A stretch of 7,978 nt of DNA from Conexibacteraceae bacterium (GTDB lineage: Bacteria; Actinomycetota; Thermoleophilia; Solirubrobacterales; Solirubrobacteraceae), in NCBI GenBank assembly GCA_009785395.1, contig WQWK01000086.1, positions 1 to 7,978 on the forward strand. The letters are read 5' to 3'. How positions within the stretch are numbered: position 1 is the stretch's first letter; every line of letters begins with the position of its first letter. A program made the translations under genes and the position numbers. Under the pieces are notes generated by a model. It was not told the DNA's origin and did no database searches. It was given only the letters and a program-made list of their open reading frames with translations. Positions 1 to 7,668 of the stretch are shown piece by piece.

Positions 1-632
1 AGGAGCGTCGTGAGGTCGTCCGGAGCCCCGTACGGGATTCCCATGCAGAGCTGGATCATGACGGGATCGTCGATCAGGCCCTCGCGTATCAGCTCGTGCG
101 CGAAGACGAGGTGTCCAGTGTCGAACACCTCGAGCTCCGGGCGCACGCCGAGTTCCTGCACCCGCGCCGCCATCGCCCTCAGGGTTGATGGGCTGTTGAC
201 CATGATGTAGTCGCCGCCCGCTGCGAAGTTCATCGTGCCGCAGTCGAGCGTGCACAGCTCGGGTCGGAGCTGCTCGATGTGGACCAGACGCTCGCTCGCG
301 CCGACCATGTCGGTGCCCTGGGCGTCGTGGGGCAGCGGTTCCTCGGCGCTGCCGAGCACGAGATCACCGCCCATCCCGGCGGTCAGATTGATCACGACAT
401 CGACGTCGGCCCCGCGGATCCGCTCGACGACGTCCCGATACAGAGACGGGTCTCGCGAGCCCTTGCCGGTCGCTGGATCCCGCACATGGATGTGAGCGAT
501 CGCCGCGCCCGCTCGCGCCGCGGCGATCGCCGAGTCGGCGATCTGCTCGGGGGTGACGGGGACGTGGTCGCTGCTTGCGGTCGTATCACCGGCGCCGGTG
601 ACGGCGCAAGTGACGAAGGCCTCGGTGATCAT
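1..632 (-). CDS. Beta-keto acid cleavage enzyme (BKACE / 3-keto-5-aminohexanoate cleavage family, DUF849), 5' part, cut by window edge
   Basis: My own minus-strand translation from the ATG at 632-630 gives 210 codons with no stop before the left edge, so the 3' end is missing. Visible family features are a TGAGDT segment near residue 12, the metal-site H-x-H (His47, His49 in AHIHVRDP), NLTAGMGGD at 82-90, and [10 protein letters not shown] at 127-136. The family condenses a beta-keto acid with acetyl-CoA to give acetoacetate and a new CoA ester, using a divalent metal in a TIM barrel, in the cytoplasm. The later metal and catalytic acidic residues lie beyond the window. Family members usually have about 270-310 residues, so roughly two thirds is present. 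The start is set by a GAGGAG Shine-Dalgarno at 642-637 and a 4-bp ATGA overlap with the upstream hydrolase stop, which implies translational coupling. The family assignment is firm. The substrate is unknown: family members act on aminohexanoate, dehydrocarnitine and other keto acids. Confidence 0.9.
   Translation of the reverse strand, partial: MITEAFVTCAVTGAGDTTASSDHVPVTPEQIADSAIAAARAGAAIAHIHVRDPATGKGSRDPSLYRDVVERIRGADVDVVINLTAGMGGDLVLGSAEEPLPHDAQGTDMVGASERLVHIEQLRPELCTLDCGTMNFAAGGDYIMVNSPSTLRAMAARVQELGVRPELEVFDTGHLVFAHELIREGLIDDPVMIQLCMGIPYGAPDDLTTL
496..530. repeat. Perfect 12-bp inverted repeat inside the BKACE gene
   Basis: The arms at 496-507 and 519-530 are exact reverse complements, separated by 11 nt. 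Each contains the octamer GCGATCGC. The stretch encodes an alanine-rich helix ([12 protein letters not shown], residues 35-46) just before the H-x-H metal motif, so protein constraint plus high G+C may explain it. It could fold in mRNA, but I see no reason to call it a terminator: it has no T-tract and sits inside a conserved coding region. Confidence 0.45.
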
Positions 633-1600
633 CCTGCTCCTCGTGTCGATGTGGAAGATGTCGCCTGCGACCACGGACCGGCGCGGCCCAGCGTCCGTTC
701 CCCGTGCCCAGCCAGGTCCAGCAGGATCCGGTCCCAGTGGCGGTACTGGACGTCATGCGCCTCGCCGGGATACCGGCGCGGGGTGACGTGTCCCGCGAGA
801 GCATCCTGCCAGGCGGCGGCGTGGTCTTCGCCGACGGTCGCGTCGGCGCTGCCCCAGTAGACGAACGCGGGCGCGAGGACGTGGCGGAGATCCGGCAGCG
901 GCTGGGTGTGAAGCAGGTTCAGCTCATGTGTGAGCGCGAGTGCCGCGCGCATGGGCTCGGCCAGAGCGTATTCACCCTCTGCCATCGCGGCCGCGGCGAA
1001 GCCGGGAATGCGGTGCACGGGGCTGGAGGGCGGGAACCGCCAGAACTCGCGCGGGTCCGCGGCGATCTCCGCGGCGGCGGAGGAGAACGAGCGAGCCCTC
1101 CGCACGCCGGCGAGCAGGGGCGCGCCGGTGACGGCAGCCGCGAGGTGCAGGGAAGTCACCCGATCGGGAACGCGCGCCGCGATCGCAGCTGCGTACGGCC
1201 CGCCACCGGAGAACGCCACGAGCGCGAAACGCTCCACGCCCAGCGCGGCGAGAACGGTGAGGACGTCATCGGCGGCGTCGTCGAGGCCTCTGCCCGCATC
1301 GAACGGGGTCTCACCGAAGCCGTTGCGCTCGGTCGCGATCAGCCGGAGCTCCAGGCGCTCACGCGTCGTGCGCAGAAACTCGGTGAGCGTGAACGCCAGC
1401 ACGCTCGTGCCGAGCCCGCCGAGGAACACGACGGGCCGTTGATCCGGCGTCCCGCGGTCGATGTAGCGGATCGCGCGACCGTCGGCGGCGCGCAGCTGCG
1501 AGACCATTCCGCGCCCGGATCCCGGGGTGGGAAGCGGGTCGAACCGATCCTGGAGCAGGCTTAGGACGTCGGACTCGGTACTGCAGGCACGGGCTTCCAC
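629..1600 (-). CDS. Alpha/beta-fold hydrolase
   Basis: This encodes a 323-residue cytoplasmic protein with no signal peptide. The alpha/beta hydrolase core runs from about residue 36 to 297. Visible elements are the oxyanion-hole loop GGLGTS (61-66), the nucleophile elbow AFSGGGP with Ser131, a likely acid Asp253 in WGSADATV, and the catalytic His282 in GEAHDVQ. The spacing suits a Ser-Asp-His triad, as in the proline iminopeptidase, esterase and lactonase-like branches. The elbow has Ala where many relatives have Gly at the first position of G-x-S-x-G. The start used is GTG at 1600, 6 bp after the transporter ATPase stop, but it has a poor Shine-Dalgarno. An in-frame ATG at 1507 (residue 32) would give 292 residues and also lacks a clear one. 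The last 4 bp overlap the BKACE start. Context suggests it hydrolyses the imported compound or a CoA or ester intermediate. The chemistry cannot be narrowed from sequence alone. Confidence 0.88.
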   Translation of the reverse strand: MEARACSTESDVLSLLQDRFDPLPTPGSGRGMVSQLRAADGRAIRYIDRGTPDQRPVVFLGGLGTSVLAFTLTEFLRTTRERLELRLIATERNGFGETPFDAGRGLDDAADDVLTVLAALGVERFALVAFSGGGPYAAAIAARVPDRVTSLHLAAAVTGAPLLAGVRRARSFSSAAAEIAADPREFWRFPPSSPVHRIPGFAAAAMAEGEYALAEPMRAALALTHELNLLHTQPLPDLRHVLAPAFVYWGSADATVGEDHAAAWQDALAGHVTPRRYPGEAHDVQYRHWDRILLDLAGHGERTLGRAGPWSQATSSTSTRGAG

Positions 1601-1606
1601 GTCGGC

Positions 1607-3457
1607 TCAGACGCTCGCACCGTCGTGACTTCCATCCGGCTGGGCGAGCGCGGCCTCGATGCTCGGAGTGTTCGACAGAAGCTGGCGCGTGTACTCAGCC
1701 TTCGGCTCCGCGAACACCTCCGCGATCTCTCCGCTCTCGACGATCCTCCCTTCGGTCATCACGATCATCCTGTCGGCGATCGTTCGGATCAGCGCGAGGT
1801 TGTGCGTGATGAACAGCAGGCTCAACCCCATCTCCGCGCGCAGATCGGCGAGCAGGTCCACGATCGCGGCCTGCACCGACACATCCAGCGCGGATGTCAC
1901 CTCGTCACAGACGAGCAGCGACGGGCCAGCCGCGAGCGCACGCGCGATCGCGACCCGCTGGCGCTCACCGCCCGACAGCTGGTCGGGGAAGCGATTGGCC
2001 GCGTCGGCGGATAGCGACACGCGCTCGAGGAACTCGCCGACCCGCGTCGCCGTCTCGCGTCGGCTCGCAGGCGCGAACAGCTGCAGCTGGCGCGCGAGCG
2101 TCTGGCCGACGGTCCGGCGCGGATTGAGCGACGCGTAGGGGTTCTGGAAGACGTATTGGATTTCCTTGCGCGCCTCCTGCGTGCGCTTGCGAGCCTTGGT
2201 CGCCAGCACCGTGTCGCCGAGCCGGATCTCGCCCGTGAACTCGTGGTGGAGCCCGGCGATGCAGCGGGCGAGTGTCGTCTTGCCCGATCCCGACTCGCCG
2301 ATCAGCGCCAGGCACTCGTCCCGGTGCACCTCGAGATCGATGTCGAACACGGTAGCCCGGCGGTTGTATGCGGCGTTGAGGCCCCGGACGGTGAGCACCT
2401 CCGGGCCCCTGTCCCGCGCGCTGGCGGTGGGGGCCTGTGCGCCACCGCTGTCGGCGGCCGCCTCCGCGACGTGGTAACAGCGCACGATGTGATCGTCGCC
2501 GAGCGATGTGATCGGCGGGAACGCCTGGCGGCAGTCGTCCCGCGCGTAGGCGCACCGTGGAGCGAAGAAGCAGCCCTCCGGACGTGCCGACGGGAGCGGC
2601 GCCCGGCCTGGGATCCCCATCACCACCCTGCCGCCCGTGATGTCGGGCACAGCCTTCAGGAGGCTGCGGGTGTACGGATGCCTCGGCGCGCCGAAGAGCT
2701 CATCCCGGGTCGCCCGCTCGACGATCCGTCCCGCGTACATGACCGCCACCTTGTCCGCGAGCTCGGCCACCACAGCCAGGTCGTGGCTCACGTAGAGCGC
2801 GGCGACGTTGTGGACCCGGCAGAGGTCGCGCACCGTCTCCAGAACCTTCGCCTGGGTGGTCACGTCGAGCCCGGTCGTCGGCTCGTCACACACGATCAGG
2901 CGCGGCCGGCAGGCAAACGCCATCGCAATCGCAACGCGCTGCTGCTGACCGCCGGAAAGCTGATGGGGATAGCGATTCAGGAACGCGTCGTCGGAGGGGA
3001 GCAGCACCTCGCCCAGCGCTTCCCGCATCCGCTCGTCCCGCTCCTGCACAGACATGGCGGCACGGTGCGCGGCCAGCTGCTCGGATAGCTGGGTGCGTAG
3101 CCGCAGCGCCGGGTTCAGCGCGGTGCCCGGATCCTGAGGGATGTATGAGACGACACCGCCCCGCAGTTGCCGCACCTCGGACTCGCGAAGCTTGGATAGG
3201 TCCTTTCCGTCGATCACGATCGCGCCGCCGCTCACCGAGCCGCCGGGCCGGCAGTATCCGAGCAGCGACATGCCGACGGTCGTCTTGCCGGAGCCCGACT
3301 CGCCGACGAGCCCGAGCACCTCGCCGGCCACGATCTCGATGCCGATCTCGTCGACGATGTCCTGGTGCGAGGACGTCAGCTCAATGCGCAGATCGCGGAC
3401 CGCGACGACGGGGGACTCGCCCGTGCCCGGCTGACTCGCCGGCTCCGCCACGCTCAT
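1607..3457 (-). CDS. Fused double ABC ATPase of a Dpp/Opp-type importer (DppD-DppF in one chain)
   Basis: This 616-residue protein supplies both nucleotide-binding domains of the importer at the inner face of the membrane. Domain 1 (about 17-275) has Walker A GESGSGKTT 52-60, Q-loop Gln108, signature LSGGQQQ 167-173, Walker B ending Asp191-Glu192 and switch His225. A DppD-type C-terminal module follows with four cysteines (296, 302, 309, 327), the pattern reported to bind a 4Fe-4S cluster in homologues. Domain 2 (about 353-600) has Walker A 387-395, Q-loop Gln438, signature LSGGERQ 494-500, Walker B Asp518-Glu519 and His552. Both sites look intact. The ATG at 3457 overlaps the preceding permease stop by 1 bp (TAATG). 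An AAGGAG at 3465-3460 sits only 2 nt from this ATG but 8 nt from the in-frame GTG at 3451, which could be the true start (614 residues). The open frame continues upstream to 3616, but that part is a low-complexity shadow inside the permease gene. Confidence 0.95.
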   Translation of the reverse strand: MSVAEPASQPGTGESPVVAVRDLRIELTSSHQDIVDEIGIEIVAGEVLGLVGESGSGKTTVGMSLLGYCRPGGSVSGGAIVIDGKDLSKLRESEVRQLRGGVVSYIPQDPGTALNPALRLRTQLSEQLAAHRAAMSVQERDERMREALGEVLLPSDDAFLNRYPHQLSGGQQQRVAIAMAFACRPRLIVCDEPTTGLDVTTQAKVLETVRDLCRVHNVAALYVSHDLAVVAELADKVAVMYAGRIVERATRDELFGAPRHPYTRSLLKAVPDITGGRVVMGIPGRAPLPSARPEGCFFAPRCAYARDDCRQAFPPITSLGDDHIVRCYHVAEAAADSGGAQAPTASARDRGPEVLTVRGLNAAYNRRATVFDIDLEVHRDECLALIGESGSGKTTLARCIAGLHHEFTGEIRLGDTVLATKARKRTQEARKEIQYVFQNPYASLNPRRTVGQTLARQLQLFAPASRRETATRVGEFLERVSLSADAANRFPDQLSGGERQRVAIARALAAGPSLLVCDEVTSALDVSVQAAIVDLLADLRAEMGLSLLFITHNLALIRTIADRMIVMTEGRIVESGEIAEVFAEPKAEYTRQLLSNTPSIEAALAQPDGSHDGASV

Positions 3458-4362
3458 TACTCCTTCCCCCTGTCCAGGCCGATCGCGGCCCGCGCGATCC
3501 CGTCGGTGACGAGATTGCTGCCGACCGTCAGCAGCCCGATCGCGATCACCGGAGCCAGGACCGACCACGGTTGCGTGATCAGCGCCAGCCGGTTCTCGTT
3601 GATCATCAGACCCCAATCGGCCTGTGGCGGCTGCAGGCCGAACCCCATGAAGCTGAGGGCGGCGATCAGTCCGATCGAGTACGTGAGCCGCAGGCCGATC
3701 TCGACCATCAGCGGGCTTGAGACGTTCGGCAACAGCTCGCCGAGGACGATGCGCCGTCGTTTCTCGCCGACGGCCTCCGCGGCCTTGACGAAGTCACGCT
3801 CCACCACCTGCAGGCCCGCTCCCCGCATCACCCGCGCGACTCGGGGGGCGTGCGAGATCGACACCGCCACCACCAGCAGCCAGATGTGCGGGCCGAGGGC
3901 GGCGATCAGCAGCAGCGCGAACAGGATCTGCGGAAACGCGAGGAACACGTCGGAGATCCGCATGAGCACCTCGTCGACGACGCCGCCGGCGTACGCGGCC
4001 GTCAGGCCGATGATCACGCCGAGCGAGACGCCGATGAAGGTCGTCGCGAGTGAGAGGCCGATCACCGTCCGCCCGCCGTAGAGGAAGCGGGTGAACACGT
4101 CGCGGCCGAGCGCGTCGGTGCCGAGGATTGCGTTGCCCGAAGGCGCCGAGTTGGGAATCCCGACGAACTGGGTCGGCGAGTGCGGCGCGAACAGCGGACC
4201 GACCAGCGCCACCGCCGTCATCACCAGCACGATCACCAGGCCGACGCGGGTTCGCGTCAGCCTGGACGCGTTGCGCAGAACCTGTAGCCACTGGCGCTGG
4301 CTCAGTTTCGGCGGGGCCGTGGGCTCTGCGGTCCGATCGATGGCGACAGTTGAAGTACTCAT
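3457..4362 (-). CDS. DppC-type ABC transporter permease
   Basis: This 301-residue inner-membrane protein is one half of the translocation channel. It has a basic cytosolic N-terminal tail, a first membrane segment near 39-58, and the DppC/OppC hallmark LGTDALGRDVFTRFLYGG (80-97). Further hydrophobic segments lie near 101-124, 137-170 (two), 220-242 and 267-287. The EAA coupling loop lies at about 193-213 (KAAEAVG, then GELLPN) and docks on the ATPase. The length is normal for the family. The ATG at 4362 forms a 4-bp ATGA overlap with the stop of the DppB-type gene; a GAGGA at 4377-4373 is 10 nt away. It ends in TAA, which shares one base with the ATPase start. The family is clear; the transported solute is not. 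Confidence 0.95.
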   Translation of the reverse strand: MSTSTVAIDRTAEPTAPPKLSQRQWLQVLRNASRLTRTRVGLVIVLVMTAVALVGPLFAPHSPTQFVGIPNSAPSGNAILGTDALGRDVFTRFLYGGRTVIGLSLATTFIGVSLGVIIGLTAAYAGGVVDEVLMRISDVFLAFPQILFALLLIAALGPHIWLLVVAVSISHAPRVARVMRGAGLQVVERDFVKAAEAVGEKRRRIVLGELLPNVSSPLMVEIGLRLTYSIGLIAALSFMGFGLQPPQADWGLMINENRLALITQPWSVLAPVIAIGLLTVGSNLVTDGIARAAIGLDRGKE

Positions 4363-5315
4363 CGCCCGGCGGTCCTCAGCCTTGGCGTGATCAGGATCGT
4401 CGCGACGTCGGCCACGAGGTTCACCACGACGTACACCCCGGCGATGATCAGCGAGAGCGCTTGGACGGTCGGGACGTCCCTGTCGGCGACAGAGCTGACC
4501 AGCAGCGACCCGATCCCCGGGAAGGTGAACACGTACTCAACGACGACCACGCCGCCGGCCATCCACGCGAGCTGGAGCGCCGAGACCTGAATCGCCGGCA
4601 CGATCGCGTTCGGCACCGCGTGGCGCCAGATCACGGTCCGCTCCGAGAGTCCCTTCAGACGCGCCATCGTGACGTAGTCGCTCTCCAGCACCTCGATCAT
4701 CGAGCCGCGCATGATGCGGCTGATGTACGGCGTCACGGCAAGCACGAGCGTCGCGGCTGGAAGGATCACGACCTTGATGTTGTTCCACGCGTACGAGCCG
4801 GGCGGTATCAGCGAGACCGCTGGAAAGACGTGCAGGAAGTTGGTCGCGAACACGACCACCAGCAGGATCCCGATGACGAACTCGGGCAGGCCGGCGAGGA
4901 CGAGCGAGACCATCGACAACGTGTGATCGACAGCCCTGTCGCGGCGCATCGCCATCAGCACGCCGAGCAGCAGTGACAGCGGCAGCGCGACCAGCGCCGA
5001 GACGAGGACGAGGAAGCCGGAGTTCAGCAGCCGGGAGCCGATCAGCTGACTGACCGGCTCCTGGGTTGCCGCCGAGGTCCCGAGGTTGCCGCTCAGCAGC
5101 CCGCCAAGCCAGTGCAGGTACTGCTGCACGGGCGACTGATCAAGGTGCAGCTGGCGCGTCAGGGCGGCGAGCGCCTCCGGCGTGGCCTGCTTGCCGAGAA
5201 TCGCCTGTGCAGCGTTTCCTGGCAGCGCCTGGGTCGCCGCGAACACGACGACCGAGACGAGGAACAGGGTGAGGATCCCGAAGAAGATCCTCGTCGCGAA
5301 GAACCTAACCGACAA
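4359..5315 (-). CDS. DppB-type ABC transporter permease
   Basis: This 318-residue inner-membrane protein is the second half of the channel. The N-terminal membrane segment (about 8-28) is followed by the family's ALPGNAA motif (30-36) and an external loop. Further hydrophobic segments lie near 98-122, 134-157, 183-199, 240-260 and 284-309. The EAA loop is at about 214-240 (YVTMARLKGL, then AVPNA), and the C-terminal part carries the family's YVFTFPGIGSLL (261-272). The start appears to be TTG at 5315, overlapping the binding-protein gene by 11 bp. No ATG lies nearby, and the resulting N-terminus (MSVRFFATRIFFGIL) matches the usual start of DppB proteins. The Shine-Dalgarno is weak, so expression probably depends on coupling to translation of the gene before it. 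Confidence 0.94.
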   Translation of the reverse strand: MSVRFFATRIFFGILTLFLVSVVVFAATQALPGNAAQAILGKQATPEALAALTRQLHLDQSPVQQYLHWLGGLLSGNLGTSAATQEPVSQLIGSRLLNSGFLVLVSALVALPLSLLLGVLMAMRRDRAVDHTLSMVSLVLAGLPEFVIGILLVVVFATNFLHVFPAVSLIPPGSYAWNNIKVVILPAATLVLAVTPYISRIMRGSMIEVLESDYVTMARLKGLSERTVIWRHAVPNAIVPAIQVSALQLAWMAGGVVVVEYVFTFPGIGSLLVSSVADRDVPTVQALSLIIAGVYVVVNLVADVATILITPRLRTAGR

Positions 5316-6903
5316 AGCCCACTCGGTAGAAGCCGTAGTTCGTAAGGGGCTCGCCCGACCGCGCCGGGGTGAAGCCGCTCACCTTCGTGCTGTAGGCGTC
5401 GATCTGGTTACTGAACGACCACACGATGTAGCCGCCGCTTTCGTACTCGAGCTTCTGGGCCGCGTGCAGCAACTCTGTCCGCTTTGACGTGTCGACGGTC
5501 GCCTGCGCCTCCTTGATGAGCTTCTGGAACTGCGGGTTGGCCCAGTGCGTCTCGTTGAACGGCGAGTTCGGGAGGCTTCCCTGTTCGACCTGGGGCAGGT
5601 AGTTGCGCGTGAACCAGAAGTCCTGCGCGAACGGCCACTTCAGATAGTTCGGCCCGTAGAACGTCGTCGGGTCCACCTTCTGCAGGTTGACCGTGACGCC
5701 CGCGCCCTTCGCCTGCTGCGCGAACACCTGGGCGGCCTCCACGATCCCCTGGTAGATGTCAGCCGTCGTCAGGTTCACCTTCAGGTTCGCATGCCCCGCC
5801 TTCTTGAGCAGGAACTTCGCCTGCTCGAGATCCTGCTGACGCTGCGGCAACGCGCTGTCATATGCCGGGTCATACCGCGCGTAGAGATCGTTGGCCTCGT
5901 GCCCCTGCCCGAGCAGCGCCTGCTCGACCATCTGGCGACGGTCGACGATCAGCCGGAACGCCTGACGTACGCGAACGTCGTTGAACGGCGCCTGATCGAC
6001 GCGCATCGTGAACGGCTGCCAGGCGCCGCACTGCGAGATCAGGGCCGCCATGCCCGAGGTGCCCTTGATCTGCGAGATCTGAGCGGCCGGCAGGTTGGTG
6101 ATGCAGTCGACCTGCCCACCCAGGAGCGCGTTCACCTTCGACGTGTCGTCGGCGAAGTCGAGGATCGTGACCGAGTCGACGAGCGCCGGGCCCTGCCAAT
6201 AGTGCGGGTACCGGTTGAAGACGCTCTGGACGCCGGGAGAGAAGCTCTTGAACTCGAACGGCCCGGTTCCGATCGGGTGCTTGGGGTTGTAGCCGACCGG
6301 AACGATCCCGTTGAAGTACTGGCCGATGTCGTCCGGGAAGCCGATGTTCGGGTACTGCAGCGCGATCCGAACCGTGTGAGTGTCGATCTTCTTGCTCTTC
6401 TTCAGATCGATGTAGCCGATCGACGCGGCGCCCGTTCCCGGCTTCTTGGGGTTGATGATCCGTGCGATCGAGAAGAGCACGTCATCCGCCGTCACCGGTT
6501 TGCCGTTGTGGAAGGTCACGCCCTTGCGCAGCTTCACTGTCCACACGTCGGGGGTGTGGGCCGGGGTCATCGACTCAGCGACCAGATACTTCAGGTTGAA
6601 CTGCGGGTCGCGAACCAGGAGCGGCTCGTAGAGCTGGTTCAGTCGCGCGATGTCAGGATCCGAGGTCGCAAAGTGGGCGTCGATGCTGTCCTGGGCTCCG
6701 CCGCCGGTCGCGCCGACGCGCAGTGCTCCTCCGGACTTGATCTTGCTCTTCGCGACGCTGGCTGAGGCGCTCGCCGGGGTGAGCAACGACGCCCCAGCGA
6801 GCATCGCGCCACCCACGACTGCGCCACGGAGCGCCTCACGACGGGTCAGCACGCTCGGCGCTGCGTCTTGGTCGGTCAACGCACCGCGTTCTGGCGTGCT
6901 CAT
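5305..6903 (-). CDS. ABC transporter substrate-binding protein, family 5 (SBP_bac_5), probable Tat export
   Basis: This 532-residue extracytoplasmic receptor delivers solute to the two permeases. The N-terminus has a twin arginine (Arg21-Arg22, TRREALRG), a hydrophobic stretch to about residue 41, and Ala-Ser-Ala cleavage options near 44-48, so Tat export is likely. No lipobox cysteine is present, which is unusual for a binding protein outside the Gram-negatives. The mature part follows the family 5 plan: LYEPLLV (91-97), WTVKLRKGVTFHNGKPVTADDV (121-142, split here by function: strand then helix), IGTGPFEF (211-218), RVRQAFRLIVDR (311-322) and a C-terminal lobe. Cys267 and Cys292 could form a disulfide. 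Family members bind di- and oligopeptides but also nickel, sugars, opines and other solutes, so the ligand is open. The ATG at 6903 makes a 4-bp ATGA overlap with the regulator stop, with GGGAG at 6915-6911, 7 nt away. Confidence 0.95.
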   Translation of the reverse strand: MSTPERGALTDQDAAPSVLTRREALRGAVVGGAMLAGASLLTPASASASVAKSKIKSGGALRVGATGGGAQDSIDAHFATSDPDIARLNQLYEPLLVRDPQFNLKYLVAESMTPAHTPDVWTVKLRKGVTFHNGKPVTADDVLFSIARIINPKKPGTGAASIGYIDLKKSKKIDTHTVRIALQYPNIGFPDDIGQYFNGIVPVGYNPKHPIGTGPFEFKSFSPGVQSVFNRYPHYWQGPALVDSVTILDFADDTSKVNALLGGQVDCITNLPAAQISQIKGTSGMAALISQCGAWQPFTMRVDQAPFNDVRVRQAFRLIVDRRQMVEQALLGQGHEANDLYARYDPAYDSALPQRQQDLEQAKFLLKKAGHANLKVNLTTADIYQGIVEAAQVFAQQAKGAGVTVNLQKVDPTTFYGPNYLKWPFAQDFWFTRNYLPQVEQGSLPNSPFNETHWANPQFQKLIKEAQATVDTSKRTELLHAAQKLEYESGGYIVWSFSNQIDAYSTKVSGFTPARSGEPLTNYGFYRVGFVG

Positions 6904-7643
6904 TTTCTGTCTCCCATCGGTTGTTTCCGCGGAGCCCTCCGGTCCCGCTGTCTTGTGCGCTCGGCGCTCTCGCGCTCGAGCTCCTCGACGATCAGCCGCA
7001 CCGAGAGGCGCAGGTGTTCGGCGACGAGCTCAGGCGTCTGCGGATCGCGGCGTTCAAACGCCACCAGCAGCTTTGTGTGGTCGGCCACGTAATCCGCGGC
7101 CGGGTAGACGGGCTGGTGGCGCAGCAGCATCGCCGTCTCCGCCATCAGCGTCTCATGAGTCCGGGCGAGTCGCGCGCTCCGGGAAAGCGCGACGAGCCGC
7201 CGATGGAAGTCGATGTCAGCCGCGATCATCTCCTCGTTGGCCCGGCCTCTGCTGCCCTTCACCGCGCGCATCCGCGCGATCGCTTCGGCGAGCGTGGAGA
7301 CATCGAGCCCGTCGCTCTCGGCGAGCGCGAGCCGTGCGGCACCTGATTCGATGACCAGACGCGCGGTGTACACGTCGATCGCGTCGTCGATCGTGAGCGT
7401 GCGGACAAACGCGCCGCGGTGCGGCACATGGTCGACGAGACCCTCCTGCACCAGCTGACGTGAGGCCTCGCGAATCACGCCGCGACTGGTGCCGAACATC
7501 GATGCGAGCTCAACTTCATGCAGCTGGTCGCCCTGAGCGATCCGGCTGTCAATGATCGCGTCACGCAGCTCGCGGAGCACCACGTCCGGCATCGACGTAC
7601 GTGCGACTACCGGCAGACTCCAGCGATCCGACGAATCCGACAC
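6900..7643 (-). CDS. GntR-family transcriptional regulator, FadR (FCD) subfamily
   Basis: This 247-residue cytoplasmic DNA-binding protein has a winged helix-turn-helix at about 20-82 (recognition region ELASMFGTSRGVIREAS 45-61, wing HRGAF 75-79). An all-helical FCD effector domain follows at about 88-222. Likely metal and ligand residues are Asp143 and His147 (DIDFH), His189 and His210, as in metal-dependent FCD proteins whose effectors are often carboxylates. The C-terminal tail (about 223-247) is very basic. GTG at 7643 is chosen as the start because GGAGG lies 7 nt before it; an ATG at residue 18 would leave the winged helix just intact but lacks that support. It is the first gene of the operon and overlaps the binding-protein gene by 4 bp, so it is probably co-transcribed and autoregulated. 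Repression relieved by the imported compound or a catabolite is an inference. Confidence 0.94.
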   Translation of the reverse strand: MSDSSDRWSLPVVARTSMPDVVLRELRDAIIDSRIAQGDQLHEVELASMFGTSRGVIREASRQLVQEGLVDHVPHRGAFVRTLTIDDAIDVYTARLVIESGAARLALAESDGLDVSTLAEAIARMRAVKGSRGRANEEMIAADIDFHRRLVALSRSARLARTHETLMAETAMLLRHQPVYPAADYVADHTKLLVAFERRDPQTPELVAEHLRLSVRLIVEELERESAERTRQRDRRAPRKQPMGDRK

Positions 7644-7648
7644 CCTCG

Positions 7649-7655
7649 CTCCTCC
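7649..7655 (-). promoter_or_regulatory. Ribosome binding site of the GntR gene
   Basis: The minus strand reads GGAGGAG here, with 7 nt between GGAGG and the GTG at 7643. This strong match decides the GTG start over the in-frame ATG at 7592. Confidence 0.8.
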
Positions 7656-7668
7656 GTCCTCCGTTGCC

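Noticed and set aside
496..530. The inverted repeat in the BKACE gene as a terminator or mobile-element end
   Set aside because: There is no T-tract, target duplication or transposase, and it encodes a conserved alanine-rich helix, so it is listed only as a repeat.
704..1564. A 286-codon plus-strand open frame antisense to the hydrolase gene
   Set aside because: It is Arg/Gly/Glu-rich with no domain, and the minus strand carries an intact alpha/beta hydrolase triad.
2156..3088. A 310-codon plus-strand open frame antisense to the ATPase gene
   Set aside because: It has shadow-frame composition, and the opposite strand encodes invariant Walker and signature motifs.
3458..3616. A 53-codon N-terminal extension of the double ATPase inside the preceding permease gene
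   Set aside because: It is Arg/Asp/Gly-rich with no family similarity and overlaps conserved DppC C-terminal coding sequence. The ATG at 3457 (or GTG at 3451) next to the permease stop and an AAGGAG explains the start better.
4128..4976. A 282-codon plus-strand open frame antisense to both permeases
   Set aside because: It is a His/Arg/Asp-rich shadow frame with no plausible fold, and it crosses two well-supported genes on the other strand.
5545..6765. A 406-codon plus-strand open frame antisense to the substrate-binding protein
   Set aside because: It is an Arg/Val/Leu-rich mirror frame as expected opposite a high-G+C gene, with no recognisable domain, and the minus-strand product is a clear family 5 binding protein.
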